DNA from: [Flexibacter] sp. ATCC 35208 | GTDB lineage: Bacteria; Bacteroidota; Bacteroidia; Chitinophagales; Chitinophagaceae | Assembly: GCF_001975825.1 (NCBI RefSeq) | Contig: NZ_MTKN01000012.1 | Location: forward strand, 62,001-126,000 | Direction of reading: 5' to 3' | DNA: 64,000 nt | Shown here: positions 19,340-28,050 of the stretch, one piece after another | Numbering within the stretch: the first letter of the stretch is position 1 | Layout of the letters: every line of letters begins with the position of its first letter | Position numbers and translations under genes: made by a program | Notes under the pieces: model-generated | The model's input: the letters and a program-made list of their open reading frames with translations, nothing else | Database searches by the model: none | What the model was told of the DNA's origin: nothing

Positions 19340-20788
19340 ATGCGACTACTAATAACAACATTAATACTGGCCCTTACATTTACCTCCTGTAAAAAATGGC
19401 TGGATATACAACCGGAAAGTGAGATCTCTGACGAGGTTTTATATTCAACAGAAGAAGGTTTTCAGGAGGCACTGATCGGGGTGTATACCAAATGCTCACA
19501 GGAATCTCTTTATGGCAAAGAACTCACTGTAGGCACGCCGGAAGTACTGGCGCAAAACTATACCCTTACAGACAATGATGCGTATTATTATCTGAAGACC
19601 AGCAACTACATTTACACAGATGCTGACTTCATCAGCAGGAAAGACAATATCTGGCAGGGGTTGTACAATGCCATTGCCAACTGCAATCTGCTGCTGGCCA
19701 ATATCGATAGTAAACAAAAGATATTTACTGGTAATAACTATGCATTGATTAAAGGGGAAGCACTCGCACTCAGAGCTTATATTCACTTTGATCTGTTGCG
19801 CCTGTTTGCGCCTGTCACGACTTCAGCTACAGGTATTCCTTACGTCACCAAATATTCAAAGGATATCACACCTATGTCTACAGTAGGTGCTGTACTGGAC
19901 TCTGCCATCGACGACCTGAAGCGTGCAAAGGATTTGCTGGCTATAGATCCCATTATCAGCAAGGCATATATAGTAGGCTATCCTACTGAAAGTGATACGA
20001 CCCTGAATACGGAAGAAAGCAATCCGGAACTATTTCTGCAGGACCGCCGTCACCGGTTGAACTACTATGCGGTATGCGGTACACTGGCCAGGGTATACCT
20101 TTATAAGAATGATAAAACCAATGCACTTACGAATGCACTGGAAGTGATCAACTCTAATAAATTTCCCTGGACAAACAACACTGATTTTCTGGCCGTAGAT
20201 GATGATAAAAAAGATCGTATCCTTTATAAGGAACTGGTGTTCGGCTGGTACATTCCTTCAATGGCCACGACCTACAAGAATTCCTTTTTCCTGAGTAGCA
20301 CCAGTGGTATACATCTCTCTGAAAATGCAGGTCAAACCATCTACGAAACCGGTGGCGCAGGTGCGGATGATCTTCGTTATAAAGAGTGGTTTGTGTCCAG
20401 CAGTGGTGCAACTTCCAATACACTGAACATTACCAAGTATCTCCATAATACAGACAATACAGCCACTGATGCGAACCTGCATTACATGATGGCACCGGCC
20501 ATACGGCTGAGTGAGATGTACTACATCGCAGCAGAGTGTACTTCTAATGCTGATTATCTCAATACAGTACGCACCCACAGGGGCATTGGCAGCCCTGTCA
20601 CAGGAGATCTGAATACAGCGTTATTGAAAGATGGCCGCAAAGAATGGTATGCGGAAGGACAGATCTTTTACATGTACAAAAGATTGAACCACGACATTGC
20701 GAGCCAGAACGGTAGCAGCATTCCTGCATCAGACAAAATATTTGTATTACCACTTCCAAACGATGAGATTCTTTATGGCGGAAGATAA
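19340..20788 (+). CDS. SusD/RagB-family surface lipoprotein, locus A
   Basis: A 482-aa lipoprotein (lipobox FTSC-KK, Cys17) with a SusD N-terminal domain (WLDIQPESEISDEVLYSTEEGF) and the TPR-type core (NIWQGLYNAIANCNLLL; GEALALRAYIHFDLLRLFAP). The C-terminal RagB/SusD domain ends in FVLPLPNDEILYGG. It forms the lid of the SusC importer and binds the ligand at the cell surface. The gene follows susC by 5 bp, so translation is coupled. Confidence 0.93.
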   Translation: MRLLITTLILALTFTSCKKWLDIQPESEISDEVLYSTEEGFQEALIGVYTKCSQESLYGKELTVGTPEVLAQNYTLTDNDAYYYLKTSNYIYTDADFISRKDNIWQGLYNAIANCNLLLANIDSKQKIFTGNNYALIKGEALALRAYIHFDLLRLFAPVTTSATGIPYVTKYSKDITPMSTVGAVLDSAIDDLKRAKDLLAIDPIISKAYIVGYPTESDTTLNTEESNPELFLQDRRHRLNYYAVCGTLARVYLYKNDKTNALTNALEVINSNKFPWTNNTDFLAVDDDKKDRILYKELVFGWYIPSMATTYKNSFFLSSTSGIHLSENAGQTIYETGGAGADDLRYKEWFVSSSGATSNTLNITKYLHNTDNTATDANLHYMMAPAIRLSEMYYIAAECTSNADYLNTVRTHRGIGSPVTGDLNTALLKDGRKEWYAEGQIFYMYKRLNHDIASQNGSSIPASDKIFVLPLPNDEILYGGR

Positions 20789-20801
20789 AAAAGACGACAC
20801 C

Positions 20802-21614
20802 ATGAAAGCGATATATATCATCCTGCTGATGTGTCTATTTGCAGCATGTAAGAAAGCAGAAGAACTACACTATGATCATGCAGCCAATATCCATTTCGAT
20901 CTGAGCAGCGGGGATAAGGATAGCATTGTATATACTTTTGCCTATACACCTACCCTTTCGCAGGATACGATCTGGTTGCCCGTGCAGTTGGCAGGTATTC
21001 AGGTCAATCAGGACAGAACATACAGTGCCTATGTAGAAACAGATTCCTCTACAGCACAGGCAGGTGTACATTATGAACCTTTGAAATCCACTTACACACT
21101 TCGTGCAGATACAGGCAGGGCATCCATTCCAGTAATCATCTACAATGTATCTGATCTGGAAAGTGAATCGGTCTCTTTAATGATCAAGCTAAAAGCTACC
21201 AATGATCTCGGCATTGAGATCCCGACTGCCGATGATGGCAGTAATCTCCTGAAAGCGAAGATCGTCTTCTCCGCTATGCTCGAAAAGCCAAACTGGTGGG
21301 ATATGTGGCTGGGTAGTTACTATTCCCGTACCAAACATCAGCTCTTCCTGATCGTATCAGGTGTGACCACTCTTACCACCAACGGTCTTGATGCACCCCG
21401 CAATCTCTACCTGGTCAATCTGCTCACGGCTATGCTGAATGATCCTTTCAAATGGGTAGCTAATAATCCGACTAAAGGATATGTATTGGAAGCCAGTGGA
21501 GATGACTACTATTTCTATAGCATAGAGAATCCTGCGAGGAAGATATTGCTGCGCTGGAATGCAGCGGCTGGTAAATATTATTTCATTGACGAAAACGGCA
21601 AGGAGGTCAATTAA
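20802..21614 (+). CDS. DUF4843-family lipoprotein, locus A
   Basis: A 270-aa lipoprotein; the start at 20802 (MKAIYIILLMCLFAAC-KK) gives a proper lipobox. A longer frame upstream overlaps susD and lacks a signal. The body matches the DUF4843 pattern of Bacteroidota surface lipoproteins that follow SusD, with Ig-like strands such as FAYTPTLSQDTIWLPVQL and a domain (about 165-270) starting WWDMWLGSYY. It probably forms part of the surface ligand-capture complex. It lies 13 bp after susD. Confidence 0.8.
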   Translation: MKAIYIILLMCLFAACKKAEELHYDHAANIHFDLSSGDKDSIVYTFAYTPTLSQDTIWLPVQLAGIQVNQDRTYSAYVETDSSTAQAGVHYEPLKSTYTLRADTGRASIPVIIYNVSDLESESVSLMIKLKATNDLGIEIPTADDGSNLLKAKIVFSAMLEKPNWWDMWLGSYYSRTKHQLFLIVSGVTTLTTNGLDAPRNLYLVNLLTAMLNDPFKWVANNPTKGYVLEASGDDYYFYSIENPARKILLRWNAAAGKYYFIDENGKEVN

Positions 21615-21615
21615 T

Positions 21616-23034
21616 ATGAAAAATCATCTGACAGCAATAATATGTTTTTTGCTCCTGACAGCGTGTTATAAGGACAAAGGCAATTATGATATAAATATGC
21701 CGCTTACACCTACGGTCAGTGGGTTGGATTCTATCTACAATGCAGTAGTGGGCGATAGTCTTATCATCACACCAAAGGTAACCATTGGCAATAGTGATTC
21801 GCTGGTGCTGGAATGGCGGATCAGTGCCCCGGAGAGTGAAACAGGTTTCCTGTATTTCACAGGTTCTTCCATGCGTATGCTCTTTGGTTTACAGGCCAAT
21901 TTATATTCGGCCCGGCTTTCTGTGTACGACAAGAACAATGGTATCAGGTATTTTTATGCATTCCAGATACAGGGGGTGACGGATTTCACTGCTGGTACGA
22001 CAGTGCTGAGTGTAGATAATGGTGTATCGAAACTCTCATTCATTACAACTGGTGGAGAAGTAAAACCCAATATCTATGAAACCGTGAATGGGCATAGTCT
22101 GCCACCGGATCCATTGCAGTTGTATTATATGAAAGACCAGGTGCAGGGAGATATGGCGCTGGGTTACTGGATCATATGTAAAAATGGTGGTGTCCGACTG
22201 AATGTAAGTAGTCTGCAGGATGATCCGACTTATCCGAATACATTGGCAGGTAATTTCTTTTCTGCACCGGATAGTATTGTAGTGGGATCTTTCCAGCAGG
22301 GTAACAGGGGTAGTCTGGTGGGTGTTGTGAATGACAAGTTCTATTCAGGTTATACCACTACGTGGAATCAGGCAACCTCCTTCGGGATGTTCGGTGATTA
22401 TGCTGCCGGCACTTATAATCTGGCGCCTTCCTTTATTTCTACCCTGATCAATGGGTCTTATTCTTATATAGGCTTTGACAAGGATAAGCAACAGTTTGTA
22501 CGCATCAGCGGCACGCCTTATTATTATGGCACGCAGTATACGACTACCAGTACGACGGCTTTTGATCCTACGAATGTAGGCCTGTCACTGATACATATGG
22601 AGCAGATAAATAGCGGGGATTGCTATGCCTATCTTAAAGGTGCTGATGGCATAGTATACGAATTAAAGTTCACCGTAAGTTTCACGAATAGTCCTTACAC
22701 CTTTACGCCGGTTCAAAAGCGCGCTTTCATCCAGCAAAGCCTGATCAATGAAGATACCAAATGGCAGGCCGCAATCAATGGGGTACTTTATATCGCATCA
22801 GGAGAAAAGGTGTATCGATATAATCCTTTAAATCAGGAAGTACGTGCATTGGAAACTTCATTCGGTGAAAACACAGTAAGCATGATCAAGCTCTCCGACG
22901 ATCAGGATACGCTCATTGCAGGAGCTGGCAACTCACTCTATTATATGGATATCAGCACAGGTAAATATGGGGTGCTGACAAAAACAATTACAGGAATTCC
23001 CGGAAAGCCAGTCGATATCGCATGGCGTCCATAA
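21616..23034 (+). CDS. PKD-like family surface lipoprotein, locus A
   Basis: A 472-aa lipoprotein starting at 21616, one base after the preceding stop (MKNHLTAIICFLLLTAC-YK). The N-terminal part (about 25-130) has a PKD/Ig-like pattern (GDSLIITPKVTIGNSDSLVLEW). The rest looks like a beta-propeller-like repeat region with a C terminus reading SMIKLSDDQDTLIAGAGNSLYYM. This matches the PKD-like lipoprotein often found in SusCD-DUF4843-TlpA operons. The ligand is unknown. Confidence 0.72.
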   Translation: MKNHLTAIICFLLLTACYKDKGNYDINMPLTPTVSGLDSIYNAVVGDSLIITPKVTIGNSDSLVLEWRISAPESETGFLYFTGSSMRMLFGLQANLYSARLSVYDKNNGIRYFYAFQIQGVTDFTAGTTVLSVDNGVSKLSFITTGGEVKPNIYETVNGHSLPPDPLQLYYMKDQVQGDMALGYWIICKNGGVRLNVSSLQDDPTYPNTLAGNFFSAPDSIVVGSFQQGNRGSLVGVVNDKFYSGYTTTWNQATSFGMFGDYAAGTYNLAPSFISTLINGSYSYIGFDKDKQQFVRISGTPYYYGTQYTTTSTTAFDPTNVGLSLIHMEQINSGDCYAYLKGADGIVYELKFTVSFTNSPYTFTPVQKRAFIQQSLINEDTKWQAAINGVLYIASGEKVYRYNPLNQEVRALETSFGENTVSMIKLSDDQDTLIAGAGNSLYYMDISTGKYGVLTKTITGIPGKPVDIAWRP

Positions 23035-23052
23035 CTTTTAAAATCATTCACT

Positions 23053-24162
23053 ATGCATAAATTCATATTATTCTTGTTGCTACCAGTAATAGGCGTAGCA
23101 CAACAAAAGACCTTCAATATTCAGGGAACAGCGCCTGTCGCTAAAAATGGGTGTAAGGTATATCTGAATTACCAATCCGAAGGCAAATTATTGATGGATT
23201 CCACTGCCGTAAAAGATGGGCAGTTTGCATTTAAGGGTAGTGTGAAGGAATTGTCTTATGCCCGCATGGTATTTGACCATGAAAACAAGGGGAGCTATTG
23301 GGTATTAAATATAGGAGACCGGTTCTATTTTTACCTGACGAATGAAACATACAAAGTGGCGGTAAAGGATTCTCTTAAAAAAGCAACGGTAACCGGGTCA
23401 CCCACCCAAAAGGCATATGCCGCATTTCTGTCACAAATAGGTGGAGGGTTTATGAATATTATCGATTCTGCCAATCAGGAGATGAGTACAGCAGATACAG
23501 GAGCGATTCCCGCCATTCGCAAAAAATACGACAGCAAATTTGCTGCCATGCGTGAGAAAGAGAGAAAATTCATAAGCGCTCATCCTGATTCTTACTTTTC
23601 CATCGTTGCGCTGACAGATGTAGCGAACAGAGCCCCTATGAGTGAAGTAGAGACTTTATATAACGGCCTGAGTGAAAAAGTACGTACCACTACTCCAGGC
23701 AAGGAGATGAAATCCCGCATAGTAGCCACTCACACAATTCAGGTTGGGCTTGCTGCCCCTGAATTTGAGCAGCCTGATGTAAACGGTAAGCTCATCAAAC
23801 TCTCCGACTACAGGGGAAAGTATGTACTGGTAGACTTCTGGGCCAGCTGGTGCCACCCGTGCAGGGAGGAAAATCCCAATCTGAAAAAGGCTTATGGGGT
23901 ATTCAAAGAAAAAGGCATGGAAGTGCTGGCAGTTTCACTGGATGATAAGCAAACCCGGAATGCCTGGATCAAAGCGATTGAGACGGATGGCCTGCCATGG
24001 GTGCATGTTTCCGATCTGAAAGGCTGGCAGAACGAGGTGGCTGTATTGTATGGCATTCGTGCTGTACCGCAGAATTACCTCATTGACCCTGAAGGCAAAA
24101 TCATAGCCCAGAACCTGAGAGGTCCGGAACTGACCAGCAAACTGGCAGAATATATACATTAG
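23053..24162 (+). CDS. TlpA-like thioredoxin with N-terminal DUF4369, locus A
   Basis: A 369-aa exported protein with a signal peptide ending near VAQQ. The N-terminal domain (about 20-125) is DUF4369-like. A helical linker leads to a C-terminal TlpA/AhpC-TSA thioredoxin fold (about 230-369) with the active site WASWCHPCREE. Such proteins are periplasmic thiol-disulfide reductases. It is the last gene of the susCD set, 18 bp after the PKD-like gene, and is followed by a strong terminator. It is the same type as two genes of locus B. Confidence 0.9.
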   Translation: MHKFILFLLLPVIGVAQQKTFNIQGTAPVAKNGCKVYLNYQSEGKLLMDSTAVKDGQFAFKGSVKELSYARMVFDHENKGSYWVLNIGDRFYFYLTNETYKVAVKDSLKKATVTGSPTQKAYAAFLSQIGGGFMNIIDSANQEMSTADTGAIPAIRKKYDSKFAAMREKERKFISAHPDSYFSIVALTDVANRAPMSEVETLYNGLSEKVRTTTPGKEMKSRIVATHTIQVGLAAPEFEQPDVNGKLIKLSDYRGKYVLVDFWASWCHPCREENPNLKKAYGVFKEKGMEVLAVSLDDKQTRNAWIKAIETDGLPWVHVSDLKGWQNEVAVLYGIRAVPQNYLIDPEGKIIAQNLRGPELTSKLAEYIH

Positions 24163-24190
24163 TTTATCCTCCTATTTTTCCCTATTTCAC

Positions 24191-24227
24191 AGGTGTATCA
24201 TATTAATCTATGATACACCTTTTTTTA
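24191..24227 (+). terminator. Rho-independent terminator of locus A
   Basis: AGGTGTATCAT (24191-24201) pairs with 24210-24220 and is followed by seven or more T residues. It separates the susCD-tlpA operon from the sigma gene. Confidence 0.88.
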
Positions 24228-24280
24228 TTTAGTTATTTTTTATACTTTTCTTTCGACCTTGTTCATTTAACACTACCAGC

Positions 24281-24868
24281 TTGGCAAAACCTGATATTGA
24301 ACTAGAATTATTACCAGACCATCAATTGCTGCAGCTACTTTCGGCGGGGAGCCAGGCGAGCTATACCGTCATTTATGAGAGATATAGTGAAATACTGTTC
24401 AGGCATGCCTATAATATGCTGGAAGACCGGGCTGAGGCGGAGGATGTGATCCAAGAGGTGTTTCTCATGCTTTGGACAAAAAGAGCCGGGGCAGCAGGGG
24501 CAAAATCACTTTCAGGTTATTTATATGCCAGCGTTCGTAACCGGATATTAAATCATCTTACACACCAGAAGGTCGTAGACAAATACCTGGATAGTATTCG
24601 AACTTATATGGAAGCAGGCGGTTATACCGCCGATGAGCTACTGCGCGAAAAAGAACTGGCGGCGGTGATAGAAAGAGAGATTGAGGCGATGCCGCCTAAG
24701 ATGAGAGAAATATTTTTGATGAGTCGTGAACAGGAGTTGTCGCATAAGTCTATTGGAGAGTTGTTGAATATTTCTGATAAAACGGTTAAGCAGCAGGTGT
24801 ATAAGGCGGTGAAGCAATTAAAGGGGAGGGTAGAAAATTTTTTGAAGGTGATACCTATATTTTTTTAA
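24281..24868 (+). CDS. ECF RNA polymerase sigma factor with TTG start
   Basis: A 195-aa sigma-70 family ECF factor. Region 2 is YTVIYERYSEILFRHAYNML … AEDVIQEVFLMLWTKR. Region 4 is the helix-turn-helix around MREIFLMSREQELSHKSI GELLNISDKTVKQQVYKAV. The first in-frame ATG lies inside region 2, so the start must be the TTG at 24281 or another non-ATG codon. It sits past the terminator of locus A and is the best candidate partner for the FecR at 14737, although position and orientation are unusual. Pairing is inference. Confidence 0.88.
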   Translation: MAKPDIELELLPDHQLLQLLSAGSQASYTVIYERYSEILFRHAYNMLEDRAEAEDVIQEVFLMLWTKRAGAAGAKSLSGYLYASVRNRILNHLTHQKVVDKYLDSIRTYMEAGGYTADELLREKELAAVIEREIEAMPPKMREIFLMSREQELSHKSIGELLNISDKTVKQQVYKAVKQLKGRVENFLKVIPIFF

Positions 24869-25021
24869 ATCATTTTTTCGTAAATTAATAGTAGATCTAT
24901 CATTAAAGGACATACGTTTACAATATTGAGTTTGTTACCCACAAATTTGTGAATATCATGCTCATTCCCTTCTCCACGGGGAATTTGATGGTTTGTTGCC
25001 CAGAAAAAAAACCATAATTTT

Positions 25022-25474
25022 ATGAATACAGTTTATGTAGACACCTCTGTGTTTGGGGGGTGTTTTGAGAATGAATTTTCGGATTCAATTCTGGGGTTAT
25101 TTAATGAGTTTAAGAGGGGGAAGAAGAAGATGATGATTTCAGAATTGGTAAGGGAGGAATTGAATGACGCCAGAGAAGAGGTAAAAAAACAGGTCACCAA
25201 AGTGCCAAAACTATTTAAGGTAGAAGTTAAACAAACTGTTAAAGCAGAACAATTAGGTATGATGTACGTTGAAGCAGGCGCATTAGGGTACAAGAGTTTA
25301 AGTGATGCTTATCATGTGGCAATGGCTACGTTGCATGGTGCAGATATACTGGCTAGCTGGAATTTTAAGCACATTGTAAATAAAGAGAAGATTGAACTTT
25401 TTAATTATATCAATCAAAAAATGGGGTATAGAAATATTAAAATTCGAACTCCTCAGGAAATTTTAAATCCATAA
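25022..25474 (+). CDS. PIN-domain protein, possible VapC-like RNase
   Basis: A 150-aa PIN-domain protein. Acidic residues expected for a metal-dependent RNase are Asp7 (VYVDTSVFGG), Glu41 or Glu45 (ISELVREEL), Asp95 (SDAYHVA) and Asp108 (GADILASWNFKHI). The last is a typical signature of this PIN subgroup. It is followed 4 bp later by a 58-aa gene, giving a two-gene unit. If it is a toxin-antitoxin pair, the toxin is encoded first, opposite to most VapBC loci. It may also be a non-toxin PIN protein. Confidence 0.8.
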   Translation: MNTVYVDTSVFGGCFENEFSDSILGLFNEFKRGKKKMMISELVREELNDAREEVKKQVTKVPKLFKVEVKQTVKAEQLGMMYVEAGALGYKSLSDAYHVAMATLHGADILASWNFKHIVNKEKIELFNYINQKMGYRNIKIRTPQEILNP

Positions 25475-25478
25475 CATT

Positions 25479-25655
25479 ATGAAACCAAAAATTATACCCG
25501 GCTACGACTGCGTAGGCGAAGTAAGAAAAATCCGGGAGCAGATGCATGACCGGTTTAATGGGGATATGAGACAGTTATGTGCGTATCTCGATTCCCGCAG
25601 AGATTATAATGAAAAGAAATGGGGTGTAAAATTCATCGGCGATGATGAAGAATAA
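25479..25655 (+). CDS. 58-aa protein, partner of the PIN gene, candidate antitoxin
   Basis: A short reading frame starting 4 bp after the PIN gene and encoding MKPKIIPGYDCVGEVRKIRE…KKWGVKFIGDDEE. The middle segment DRFNGDMRQLCAYLDSRRD looks helical, and the C terminus is acidic. It ends at the base of a terminator hairpin, so the two genes form one transcript. I do not recognise a DNA-binding domain. The role as antitoxin is inferred only from size and position. Confidence 0.75.
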   Translation: MKPKIIPGYDCVGEVRKIREQMHDRFNGDMRQLCAYLDSRRDYNEKKWGVKFIGDDEE

Positions 25656-25690
25656 TATAAAAGGTGAGCATGCTGCTCACCTTTTATATT
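25654..25690. terminator. Bidirectional terminator after the PIN unit
   Basis: A 17-bp perfect inverted repeat (25654-25670 with 25674-25690) has A/T-rich outer arms, so it can serve either strand. It overlaps the last bases of the 58-aa gene. Confidence 0.85.
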
Positions 25691-25797
25691 ATTTATGAAT
25701 CTTTTCTATTGCACACCCTCATCCCCTTCTATCCTTAATAGAATCAAACACTTACATACTTTATCCTCCCAACCCTTCTCCCCTATCAAAATTTTTC

Positions 25798-25805
25798 TAT
25801 ATTTG
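25798..25805 (+). promoter_or_regulatory. -7 element before the GH5 cellulase
   Basis: TATATTTG is an exact match to TAnnTTTG. It implies a 5' untranslated leader of about 140 nt before the ATG at 25950. The region before it (25700-25790) is very pyrimidine-rich on the + strand. Confidence 0.5.
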
Positions 25806-25822
25806 ACCCGATAAACCAATGC

Positions 25823-25914
25823 GGCTTTTTCTTTCCCTATCAATTAAAAGCCTCATAAACACTGTACCAAGGCATATCCTATATAGGTTTTTTCTTCCCA
25901 TATCATTAAAAACC
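25823..25914 (+). promoter_or_regulatory. Repeated stem-loop element in the GH5 leader
   Basis: The leader holds two related elements of 29-30 nt, 63 bp apart. In the first, GGCTTTT (25823-25829) pairs with AAAAGCC (25846-25852). In the second, GGTTTTT (25886-25892) pairs with AAAAACC (25908-25914). The loops share a CTTYCC…TATCA sequence, and the stem change C-G to T-A is compensatory, which supports RNA structure. Function is unknown. Confidence 0.5.
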
Positions 25915-25949
25915 ATAATAGATATCCCTTATCCATCAAAATAACCTAA

Positions 25950-28016
25950 ATGAAAAGAACAATCATCTTATTGGTTAACCTGCTCCTCGCAGCTTTCACC
26001 TACGCACAAACACCCGTATCACTCAATGGCCAGTTGAAAGTAACCGGCACCAAACTCTGTAACCAGAACGGTTACCCTATTCAACTCAGAGGCATGAGCA
26101 CCCACGGTATCCAATGGTACGCAGGCTGTATTACCGACGCCTCCCTGGATACCCTCAAAAGCGACTGGGGAGCAGACATCGTACGCATCGCCATGTACGT
26201 ACAGGAAGGTGGTTACGAAACCAATCCCTCCTACTACACCTCCCTCGTTAAGAGCTATGTAGACAAAGTCACTGCCCGTGGCCTTTACGCCCTCATCGAC
26301 TTCCACATCCTGACTCCCGGTGATCCAAATTACAACACCGACAGAGCCAAAACCTTCTTCACCGATATTGCCAACACCTACAAAAACTACAACAACGTTT
26401 TGTATGAAATATGCAATGAACCAAACGGCGTGACCTGGGCTACCATCAAGAACTACGCTGATCAGATCATTCCACTCATCAGAGGCATCGACAATGACGC
26501 TGTCATTTGCGTAGGAACCAGAGGATGGTCTTCATTAGGTCTCTCAGAAGGCAGTACGGCCCAGGAGATCCTCGACAATCCACTCAGCTATGCAAATGTG
26601 ATGTATAGCTTTCACTTCTATGCAAAAAGCCACCAGGATTATTACATCAATCACCTGGACTGGGCATCTGACCGCCTGCCGGTTTTCGTGACCGAATTCG
26701 GTACACAGGAAGCCTCCGGCGATGGCGCCAATGACCTCACCATGAGTCAACGTTATATGGATCTGTGCAAAAGCAAAAAAATCAGCTGGACGAACTGGAA
26801 CTTCAGCGACAACCCTTATAGTGGCGCTGTATGGAACAGTGGCACCTGTTCTGGTAACACCTGGACCACCAGCCAACTCAAAGAGGCCGGTGTTTTTATC
26901 CGTAATAACATGCGTACTGCGGATGATTTCGGATCCACCAACAATGGTACGAATATCGCACTCGGCAAAACTGTGACCGTATCCTCTACTGAAAGTTCTA
27001 CTACCTCCCTCGTTGGTTCCAACGCTGTGGATGGTAGTTACACCACCCGCTGGTCTTCTACCCTCTATGCTGATCCGCAGTGGATCACTGTAGACCTGGG
27101 TAGCTCCTACATTGTTTCTGAAGTAAAACTGACCTGGGAAGCGGCTTATGCAAAAGATTACCTTGTACAGGTATCTGCTGATAATACCAATTGGACCACG
27201 GTAAAAACAGTTGCAGGAAATACCAGTTTAACCAACGATCACACCGGTTTATCCGCCACCGGCAGATATGTACGTATCTATGGTACTGCCCGTGGTTCTG
27301 CCTATGGCTATTCATTATATGAGCTGGAAGTATATGGAACAAATGCTAACAATCCTAACCTGGCATTGAACAAAACAACCTCTACCTCTTCTGTAGAAGC
27401 CACTGGCCTGGAAGGCAATTATGCAGTAGATGGCAATACGGCTACCCGCTGGTCTTCTACCCTCTATGCTGATCCACAATGGATCAAGGTAGACCTGGGC
27501 AGCAGCTATTCCATTGGTGAAGTAAAACTGATCTGGGAAGCCGCTTATGCAAAAGACTACCTTGTACAGGTATCTGCTGATAATACCAACTGGACCACGG
27601 TAAAAACAGTTGCAGGAAATACCAGTTTAACCAACGATCACACCGGCTTATCTGCTACCGGCAGATATGTACGCATTTACGGTACTGCCCGTGGCTCTGC
27701 CTATGGCTATTCATTATATGAACTGGAAGTGTATAGTGGCAGCAGCAGCGCACTAAAAACAGTGGCGACCAACAGTAAGTTGCAGGATATTATTTTATAC
27801 CCTGTTCCTGCTCACGATCACTTAACTATCACATTGCCTGCAAGTGAACAAAAAACCTATATCAGTATGGGCGACATGAGTGGTACGAAGTATCGCACCG
27901 TGACCACTACTGACAGGGTCTATAATATGAATATCGCCAAACTACCTGCCGGCGTATATTTCATCATGATCCAACAGGGTGATCAAAGAACTATTAAAAA
28001 GATAGTAAAGCAATAA
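25950..28016 (+). CDS. GH5 endoglucanase with two F5/8C domains and T9SS sorting domain
   Basis: A 688-aa secreted enzyme. A signal peptide (1-19) is followed by a GH5 catalytic barrel (about 25-325) of the cellulase type, with acid/base Glu157 (YEICNEPNG) and nucleophile Glu249 (VFVTEFGTQ). Two F5/8 type C (discoidin-like carbohydrate-binding) domains follow (about 335-465 and 470-600), nearly identical in their second halves. A type IX secretion C-terminal sorting domain (about 610-688) ends …GVYFIMIQQGDQRTIKKIVKQ. The product should be exported by T9SS and held at the surface or released. It is a single gene with its own leader and terminator. The likely substrate is cellulose or a related beta-1,4-glucan. 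Confidence 0.93.
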   Translation: MKRTIILLVNLLLAAFTYAQTPVSLNGQLKVTGTKLCNQNGYPIQLRGMSTHGIQWYAGCITDASLDTLKSDWGADIVRIAMYVQEGGYETNPSYYTSLVKSYVDKVTARGLYALIDFHILTPGDPNYNTDRAKTFFTDIANTYKNYNNVLYEICNEPNGVTWATIKNYADQIIPLIRGIDNDAVICVGTRGWSSLGLSEGSTAQEILDNPLSYANVMYSFHFYAKSHQDYYINHLDWASDRLPVFVTEFGTQEASGDGANDLTMSQRYMDLCKSKKISWTNWNFSDNPYSGAVWNSGTCSGNTWTTSQLKEAGVFIRNNMRTADDFGSTNNGTNIALGKTVTVSSTESSTTSLVGSNAVDGSYTTRWSSTLYADPQWITVDLGSSYIVSEVKLTWEAAYAKDYLVQVSADNTNWTTVKTVAGNTSLTNDHTGLSATGRYVRIYGTARGSAYGYSLYELEVYGTNANNPNLALNKTTSTSSVEATGLEGNYAVDGNTATRWSSTLYADPQWIKVDLGSSYSIGEVKLIWEAAYAKDYLVQVSADNTNWTTVKTVAGNTSLTNDHTGLSATGRYVRIYGTARGSAYGYSLYELEVYSGSSSALKTVATNSKLQDIILYPVPAHDHLTITLPASEQKTYISMGDMSGTKYRTVTTTDRVYNMNIAKLPAGVYFIMIQQGDQRTIKKIVKQ
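27045..27735 (+). repeat. Internal direct repeat encoding the two F5/8C domains
   Basis: Unit 1 (27045-27336) and unit 2 (27444-27735) are offset by 399 bp (133 codons). They share long stretches of identical DNA, including the segment coding for LVQVSADNTNWTTVKTVAGN. The two domains differ mainly in their first halves, which suggests recent duplication or gene conversion. Confidence 0.9.
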
Positions 28017-28020
28017 ACAA

Positions 28021-28049
28021 AAAGGCCACGCAAATTGCGTGGCCTTTTT
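28021..28049. terminator. Terminator after the GH5 gene
   Basis: AAGGCCACGCAA (28022-28033) pairs with TTGCGTGGCCTT immediately after it, followed by a short T run. It starts 5 bp after the GH5 stop. Confidence 0.85.
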
Positions 28050-28050
28050 G

